Below the pieces are notes generated by a model, which saw only the letters and a program-made list of their open reading frames with translations, had not been told where the DNA came from and made no database searches. Positions 57,272 to 64,000 of a stretch of 64,000 nucleotides of DNA are shown piece by piece (position 1 is the stretch's first letter; each line of letters starts with the position of its first letter). The position numbers were made by a program, and so were the translations under genes. The DNA is from Isoetes taiwanensis (lineage: Eukaryota; Streptophyta; Lycopodiopsida; Isoetales; Isoetaceae), in assembly GCA_021234155.1 (NCBI GenBank), contig JAJEKV010000023.1, forward strand, positions 5,537,945 to 5,601,944. Direction: 5' to 3'.

Positions 57272-59939
57272 TTATGTGCCCTCATACAATGATATAGCAT
57301 GGAGGTTGCTCATGGCCTTGTCCATCTCCCTTCTTGGGATCTTGTGTGTGTTGTCCTTTGCAACGTGAGAACTTGGATATGACCATACCACACACTCCAC
57401 CAATTCCCTCCTTTGAGGGTCAGCATAATTTGCCCTCCACTTCTTCTCCCAGCAGTCAGTGTATTGCTCCTTCAAGTTGCCCTTCTTGTGTCTCCCAATG
57501 GGCTCCCAATATTGAATTTGGAATCCAGGACGCAACTCCTCTCCATCGGGGCATAGTGGTGGTTACATCAGAGAGTGCCACCCCTAACCATATTGGACAG
57601 TCCTCATCATCAGGCCTTACTAGCACAAAGTATCCTTCCTTGATGTCCTCAAAGGGATCCCACTCAGGAAGATCAAACCACTTCGGCTTTGAGGCCTTAC
57701 TTCCCACAAACCACTTGGAACCCTTGTTTGGACCCAAGTGAGCATTCTTAGACGTGCTTGCACCTTGAGAACCCTCCCATCTTGACTCTGGCAAGAACCC
57801 GCCTCTTAGCTCCCTCCCACATGGTCTGTTGGGTTTCTAAGCATGTCACAACTTTCTCCCAAAGACTTGATTAGGAGTCCATTTGATTTTTCTTAAGAGT
57901 GGAGGTGTGCTTTCCATTTGAACATCATCCCGGTCGTTATGTAATCCTTGATGCCCTTCACCGGTTGGCTAGAGTCTTTGACTGCCTTGAAGGGAGGTAT
58001 TGGTTTTGGCTGCCCTTTAGGAATGAGAACTTCACCAAAGAAGCACCCCTTTGCCACAACTCGATACCTTGTACAGTGCATCCACAACTTGTCACCTGGT
58101 CTCCACTTATATTGCATGATTGGTATTCCATCCCTAACCCAAAACTTGAACTGAAGTGGCTTTGTGTGTCCTGTCAACCTGGTCCTTACCATCTAGCAAG
58201 TATCCTTCTACAAATGATTTCCAATCGCAACCTCATCCATCAAGAAAGCCATTGGGTTGGGGTCAATGCAGCTCTCAAACACATCCATTAGTTCGGGGAG
58301 AGTGGTCACGTTTTTCTCTCTTGAGATTGGTGGAGAAAGTTCCAAAGAATCCATCTATATCATCATGCGTATGCCCAACCATCATGAATCCCACTTTCAC
58401 AACTTTGAATACTCCCACCGCCAAGTATGACATAGCCCCAAACATCCATCTATTCTTGTTTTCTTTCCAACAGCGGTTGTCCAATCAACACATAGCTCCT
58501 CGGCAGTGATTTCTCAAGTAAGGGGAAATCATCCCAAGTCCTCCTTGATTCACCGTGACACCTTGGATGTGAGCTTTTTAGTCTGCCTTTGGTAACAAAG
58601 CGGTGATCATCCATCAAAACCTCAAAATGGGGTCTTTGAAGGGGAATACCTCCTCCCTTCTATCGATCCTTTCTCTAGTGTTCTCGGGCACTTGAAAATA
58701 GAGCTCACATGGAAGTTTGGATCATCTCTCCATAGATCAAGCACAAAATGACCATATGTTCCAGTTCCATGACCATGTGTTAATACACCCTCCGGACTTA
58801 CTTTCATCTCAAAAGCGTTTTGACAACGCTTTGGGTAAAGGATCTAGCTTTGGCAAGAAAGTCTTGTGTTGGTCCATCTTATCATGAATTATACACAAAA
58901 ATTTGTCCGGCCGCATCTCTAAAAATGTTCTCCACGCCAATACAACTGTCTACATGATATTTGGTCCCTTTGGTGATCCGCAAATTGCTCCCTAATTGCC
59001 ATTCTTTCTTTCTCTATTGCAGTTGATGCAAGTGTATCCTTGAGTTGAATGCAAGTGTTGCACTTTGAGAATGGCATGTGTTGTAGGACACTCACGCCCG
59101 AGAAGTGAGTGCTCCATAACTTGCTGAAATGTGATTGAGAAAGAGGCCTACCTCCAAGTGGTTTCGGGATGGAGTTGACCTCCTTAAGGCACTCCTTTTG
59201 GATATAGTGTTGTGGCAACACTCTTTGCACCACTCGCACACCGTGCTTTCGTTCACCTTCTCGACTTGTGGGGCATAGATTGAGACATGTATCTCACAAA
59301 GCTCTCAAAGACCTGCAATGGCCTTGAGAGTATTTGCTCTAGGTTTCAAAGGGAGTGCATTACCATGTTGGAACAAACCGTGCCCTTTTCTAACCTGCCC
59401 GAAAGATTCTGTAAAATGAAGACTTGCTCACCCCAAGAATCCATCTCAATGCTCTCATACATACCTTCATGCCCCTCAATTGATATAGTAGCCAGTCCCG
59501 TGTTTTCATCATAGCTGGAATTCCTACACAAGGAGTAAATGAAATTAATCCTATCTTTTTGAAGCTGTCCAATGTATTGGGACACTGCACTGTGCAATCT
59601 AGGTTGCAACACTCTTGTCCCCTAATTGCCTCCAGGTTTTCTCTGGTTGGTGCCATACTTTCCATCCTTTCTAAATATTTGTCACTTCTAGGCCTCTTGG
59701 GCACCCCTTGGCTGCCTTCTATGAAAGACATAGCGTCTCTTCCTTGTGATCAAAGGATGCTCATCGACCACCAAATCTTCCACATGGTCTTGGGTGGGCC
59801 TTGGGGTGTGTAGTTCAGTAGGGCATTCTAGAGTATCACCATTCTTGTGTGTAATATATCTAATTGGCCATCTCAACTGAGCTTGGGACTCCAAAGAGCC
59901 CTGAGCACACAATGCAATCACTAGAGCTTCCCGGGACAT
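57272..59939 (-). pseudogene. TE-type protein with FSKC and GHTH motifs (DUF7869-like)
   Basis: Minus-strand blocks in order from 59939: an unassigned N-terminus; ECCNLDCTVQCPNTLDSFKK; then HFSGVSVLQHMPFSKCNTCI followed by QLKDTLASTAIEKERMAIRE (the FSKCxxC motif); a DGPTQDFLAK-like block; HGHGTGTYGHFVLDLWRDD; FKDPILRFFV-like sequence; then ENKNRWMFGAMSYLAVGVFK and KVVKVGFMMVGHTHDDIDGF. The last is the GHTH-DID motif of a large family of mobile-element proteins (DUF7869 type), whose nuclease-like fold is suspected but not certain. The C-terminus has LQFKFWVRDGIPIMQYKWRP. Many frame changes and stops break it. It begins about 170 bp from the copied transposon terminus. Confidence 0.55.
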
Positions 59940-60189
59940 GATTGTATCAACCCGATAAGAAGCTTCACAATGCCAACTCCAAGATGTTCATTTCCCAGCC
60001 TCTCATCATTCACACTATCAAATGGATCAACCTGCAGTTATTATGCCCCCTGCAAAAATACCGATGCAGTTGCAAGGGTGCAACAAAAAGGCAACCCTTC
60101 TTCCTCCATTGGAGCCTAGGGCAATGGCCTCTGCTGAACTTCCTTGGCTCCATTTTACTCATCTCACATGCTCCTCGAATGAAAAAGCT

Positions 60190-60445
60190 CACATTAAAAC
60201 CATATAGCCCCAAACACCACAAATATGACCATGTGAACCATATAAAACCATACAAACATATTAAATATAACCATATTAAATCATACAACCATATTAACTA
60301 AAATCATATAACCATATTAAACCATACAACCATACTCATTCTAAACCATATGTAAACATTGTAACCATATATAACCATTGAAACTATTCAACCATTGAAA
60401 CCATATTAAATATATAAGGTAACATATATAAACATATAACCTAAC
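60190..60445. repeat. CCATATTAA-rich minisatellite
   Basis: Degenerate repeats of AACCATATTAA and ACCATACAACCATA fill the interval, with no fixed period. It follows the N-terminus of the TE-type gene and may be its upstream spacer. Confidence 0.75.
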
Positions 60446-60737
60446 CTTTCATATCTTGTCATGGCCACGCAAGCCTCCTCGTGAGGCTGAAAGCATGGCC
60501 ATGTCAAGAACCCAATCGCCACGTCATGGAGGGCATGGCCCACACGCGACAGAAGTTTATTATTGCACTTTTTACGAGGTTCGGGGGGTGCAGCCGCAAT
60601 TGCGCACCCTCTTCCTCTCCCCCCGACCATTCTTCCTCCCCCTGTTTTCTCTCGATCACTCTTCGAAGCTCAGATTTTCCTTGAGCGCCAAGCCCGGGAT
60701 CAAAGCGATCGATCGAACCGAACCATTCCAAGGCCAT

Positions 60738-61035
60738 CTTATGACAGTAGCTTGGTCGACGGATCAGGACGCTTCCAGCGCCGAAGTTCTCGCGCAGATT
60801 GAGTGTTCGAAAGGGCGCACGCCGAGAGAAGAAAGTGAGGCCCTTTTTTAGTCTTTGCTTTTAGTTTTTCTCGTAAGTCCTTTTATCGCATTTTTACTTA
60901 TATTACGTTGTTAGAGGCTCTTATTAATCCCCTCGATACAATTTACAGCCCGACAAATCCTTATTCACGCTTTGCGAACGACTATACCCACATGGAATCG
61001 AACACGGAAGCCTCCTCCTCATCCAGCAAATCCAG
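60738..61035 (+). CDS. Possible first exons, unknown gene
   Basis: A run at 60738-60850 (TVAWSTDQDASSAEVLAQIE) ends at a stop. A second open run ending in a strong donor (TCCAG|GTATGT at 61035/61036) reads LINPLDTIYSPTNPYSRFAN and DYTHMESNTEASSSSSKSR. GC content is higher than around it, which fits exons. No domain is recognised, and the downstream exon is not found because the repeat field follows. Confidence 0.3.
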
Positions 61036-61497
61036 GTATGTTTTTGTAATATCATACCCTTTTTTAATCTCATTTCTCTGTACTGTTTTCTGTTATCTCA
61101 TTAATCTCATTTGTCTCCACTGTTCTCTGTTTTCTCATTAATCTCACTAATCTCTCTGTTATCTGTTTTCCTTTTGTATTGTTTTCTGTTTTTGTTATCT
61201 TTTTCTTGCTTGTGGTTGAATTGAATACATTGTACAGGCAAAAGTGAGAATAGTGGTTAGAGTAGTAGCAAGCAACCGAGATGTCACTCATCAGAGACAT
61301 GTTTTAGGAAGTAAGATATTGCAGAGCATTAACAGAAGAGATTCACAAAAGATATAGCTAAACTGTCTAAGAATGTTTCATAACAGAACATAACTAGGAA
61401 TGTTTTTCTCCCAGTAAGAACTAAGAATAGGAATTGCTTCACAGAATCTGCATTTCTAACTCACAAAGATATCCTCCATCTGCAGGAGACATGTAGA

Positions 61498-62731
61498 GTG
61501 GCGAAGTTGAGAATACTTCAGCTTTGCCGGTCCAAATTCAAGAAGCCTTCTTCTCGACTCATGAAGTCGAGAACTTCTCGACTTCAGGCGCAGAAGAGGG
61601 AGTGTACACTCTGGACTGTTGGCCGGTTGAGGGATTCTCGACTCGCGATTTGGGATTGCACACAGCTACCCAATGTCTTCACATTCTTTTTAACCCTGCT
61701 GCAGCCTTCTCGACTCGTGAGTCGAGAATGTCATACCCTGTCAATGGCCCTTTGTGCAGTCGCAGGTGCCTCCACCCAGTCTGAGTCACTCTCCTTCGAA
61801 CCATGCTCATCGAATATTGCGAAGAGGACTGGCTCCGACTGGGTGGAGGCCTCGGCGACTAACCAACTTTCTCGACTCGTGAGTCGAAAGCATGAGCTCT
61901 AGTGCACTCTAGTTGGCTGGCTGTGAGGCAGTCTTAACCACTCCTTCTATCTTCCTGGGACATTGCGAAGGGAAGTGGTTTTGATCTGCCGAGCCAACTC
62001 TTAGCAACCCAATTCTCCTGTGTGTGGTCGCTCAGTGGCCTCTACCCAATCAAAGACCGTCTCCTTCGAACCATCTTCGTCGAATTTTGCGAAGGGGATG
62101 GGCTCTGATTGGGTGGAGGCCTGCATAACCAACCACGGGGAAACCACTTCTTTGTATGCATTCTAGATTTCCTTGGTCGGGAATGCCTTACCCAACCGCA
62201 CTCCATGTGTACCATCCAGGAGTTCTCGATGGCTAAGGCATTCGACTCATGTAGTCGAGAATGTAGATATAAAACCAACAATCGCATTTCGACTCGCTAG
62301 TCGAGAATCCTCTCTATTGACCAATTCTCCAGGTGGTGCAGAGCCTCTCTCGATCGAGCCACTCTACTTCGAACCATCTTCGACGAATATCACGAAGGGG
62401 AGGGGCTCGGACTGGGTGGAGGCCTCTACAACTAACCACAGGGAAACCACAGAGTTTGCTGTCTGCATTCTTGACTTGCGAGTCGAGAATGTAGACAGGA
62501 AGCCAAGCATTCTCGACTCGCAAGTCGAGAATCCCTTACAGCCAATTCTCCTATCGAGAATCCCTTACAGCCAAGGCTTGCATTCTCTACAACTACTGCA
62601 CTTTCTGTTCTCCTGTTTTTAGTCCCAAGTGCCTCTAGCCTGTCTGAGCCACTCTCCTTCGAACCATCTTCCTCGAATATTGCGAAGAGGAGTGGTTCCG
62701 ACTGGGTGGAGGCCCCTCCGACTAACTACAA
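61498..62731. repeat. Palindrome and long-hairpin field
   Basis: Two interleaved repeats fill 1.2 kb. (1) The 20-22-bp palindrome with half-site TTCTCGACTC occurs at least seven times (for example 61551-61573, 61707-61728, 62282-62310, 62466-62491 and 62509-62532), often with slight centre changes. (2) Five hairpins, 61768-61850, 61927-61990, 62038-62120, 62343-62423 and 62631-62713, have arms GCCTCCACCCAGTC/GACTGGGTGGAGGC and CTTCG/CGAAG. The loop contains ACCATCTTCGTCGAA-like text. The unit is roughly 110-305 bp apart. ORFs reading through are incidental. Confidence 0.85.
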
Positions 62732-63600
62732 GAGGATGCATTTGAACCGCATCTCCTGGGCCTTAGACCTAGCCTGATCTATGTACAACATTCCAAGAAA
62801 ACAGTCCAAGAAAAAATACACCTAAAACGGAACTGTTCTTTACCCCCGATCCATTGTTTCCTAGCCGAGCATCTCTCAACCCAGAGAGTAAATCATCTCT
62901 CGAAGCTGAAAAATGTTGGACAAGGAAACGATGAATCCGTCGAGCTTATCAGCAGTTCCATTATTTAAACACAGACGGCATGTTCTACAAGCGAAATAAC
63001 ATAGGCATCTCTGAAACTCACCTCTTCACGCAGTAATTCCTTGGGCCATCATCCACGGATCCCGCAGCCTCACCTAGAGTCTTTGCTTCTTACGCCGGTC
63101 TCATCAAGAGTGTATTCGCATCTAATACTTGTGTCGCTGCGATTCTCGCATATCCCGTTCCATGGCGAAAGCGATGTAGAGTTCAGGTAATGCGGCGGCT
63201 CCTCTCCGCTTCCTACCTTAGCTCCGTGCTCATCGATCAAATCAACTGCTTGCAATAGGACGCGCGGTCAGGAAAAACACACATATGCAAGGCGCTGTTA
63301 GCAGCTTACCGCGTCGTGGCGCCATTCCGGAAGTCGCTTACAGTCGATGCTCGCCTCCGAACTCAAGGTCGCCAATGCCGCAGTCAAGATAAACTACGCT
63401 CCGCTCACTAAGTCCCTTGATGTGATTAAATTTCGAAATAGTGTTTGGCGGGCTAAAAGGCGACCGTCTTTGTACCCTTAGCCCGCTTTTTTTCATAAAT
63501 GATTGCATGTCCTTAAATTCAAACTAAAGAACACGCCCGATCTTTTTTACATGCAGTCCTAAAACTCACAACGCGCGGAGGAAACTTAATTTACAGAAGG
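62732..63600. other. Unidentified stretch with a possible exon
   Basis: GC-richer text at 63020-63190 contains GAGTTCAG|GTAATG near 63187, a possible donor, but no frame is convincing. The remainder shows nothing that I can support. Confidence 0.3.
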
Positions 63601-63617
63601 GTCCGATCAGGAAGAGG

Positions 63618-63994
63618 ATGAGGGGGCATACAGACATGGCGACTCCGTCCAAGAAGCGAGGCGCCGGAGGGGATGCTAGTTCTAGCGGCACCAAGAAGAA
63701 GAAGACAAACACCCCAGGTGAGCTCTGAGGTTTATCTTTTGTCGGAATACCTTAACTGATCCATCCTTTCTTCTTGCAGCATTCACCGCGGACTCACTAG
63801 TGATCAGCGGCGAACTCCGTTCTTCGTCATCGAGGGACTGGAGACAGAGCTTCTTGACACACCAGCAGATTCTTGGTGGTATGTCGAGGTATCAACAAGT
63901 GGGAAGGAGAAAGATCTGTTTCTCCACCAAAGGGACAAGAAGAGCTCCGGAGACAAGTACAAGAAAATCGGTGTTGTGCTCTCCGTCTGTATGA
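63618..63994 (+). CDS. Probable two-exon gene at window edge, unknown
   Basis: An ATG at 63618 (with a second in frame at 63636) opens a basic N-terminus, ATPSKKRGAGGDASSSGTKK, up to a donor CCAG|GTGAGC (63717/63718). The intron is 62 bp and ends TTCTTCTTGCAG at 63779. Spliced in frame, exon 2 reads AFTADSLVISGELRSSSSRD and stops at 63992. A different frame of exon 2 is open to the window edge and looks more protein-like (FFVIEGLETELLDTPADSWW, YVEVSTSGKEKDLFLHQRD). The true splice or start may therefore differ. Lys/Arg-rich text suggests a nuclear protein. Confidence 0.45.
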
Positions 63995-64000
63995 TTCAAG

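Noticed and set aside
61498-61902. 134-codon ORF across the palindrome field
   Set aside because: It reads through palindromes and hairpin arms, and the overlapping frame 61524-61784 is equally open; composition explains it.

Overview
The window is eukaryotic nuclear DNA. It is AT-rich and sparse in genes, with spliceosomal-type introns, long microsatellites and many retrotransposons. The only intact conserved host gene is a plant-type eRF1 (33.1-34.4 kb, minus strand, intronless coding region with a probable 5' UTR intron). That gene, together with Ty3/gypsy chromovirus-like elements, a Helitron, a CACTA end and a fragment resembling plant molybdenum-cofactor-sulfurase-like proteins, points to a land plant. 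The lineage is not resolved; a non-seed plant is my guess only.

Layout. 1-8.5 kb: exon-like pieces of an unknown gene, a three-copy tandem array and two microsatellites. 8.56-8.99 kb: a pogo-type MITE. 9.5-10.4 kb: a 5'-truncated LINE. 12.4-12.9 kb: a cluster of hairpins. 13.7-27.6 kb: one minus-strand Ty3/gypsy element flanked by the 5-bp duplication ATAAC. A LINE is nested in its 5' LTR, and a 4.6-kb segment carrying a host-gene fragment is nested in its 3' LTR. This element sits between two opposed pogo-type ends, and a pogo-like transposon with a broken transposase follows (27.66-30.86 kb). 33.1-34.9 kb: eRF1. 35.8-41.1 kb: a candidate new DNA transposon with 25-bp perfect terminal inverted repeats and AGCA on both sides, carrying a purine tract and a tandem array of perfect 30-bp palindromes. 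43-47.2 kb: a second, truncated gypsy element. 50.4-54.4 kb: a degenerate Helitron Rep-helicase with a foldback MITE inside. 54.7-55.2 kb: a tRNA-like relic and a CACTA-type end. 57.1-59.9 kb: a second copy of the candidate transposon terminus, followed by a decayed TE-type protein gene with FSKC and GHTH motifs. 61.5-62.7 kb: a repeat field with the same palindrome core plus five long hairpins. 63.6-64 kb: a probable two-exon gene running off the edge.

The signals I consider most worth following are: (i) the palindrome and hairpin arrays that recur with the 35.8-kb and 57-kb termini; (ii) a nested hairpin shared by 12.7 kb and the LINE 3' end at 27.2 kb, which shows compensatory changes and a GAAA to UUCG tetraloop swap; (iii) an Asn in place of the conserved Ser of the eRF1 NIKS stop-codon-recognition motif. 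All other protein remnants belong to mobile elements and most are broken.
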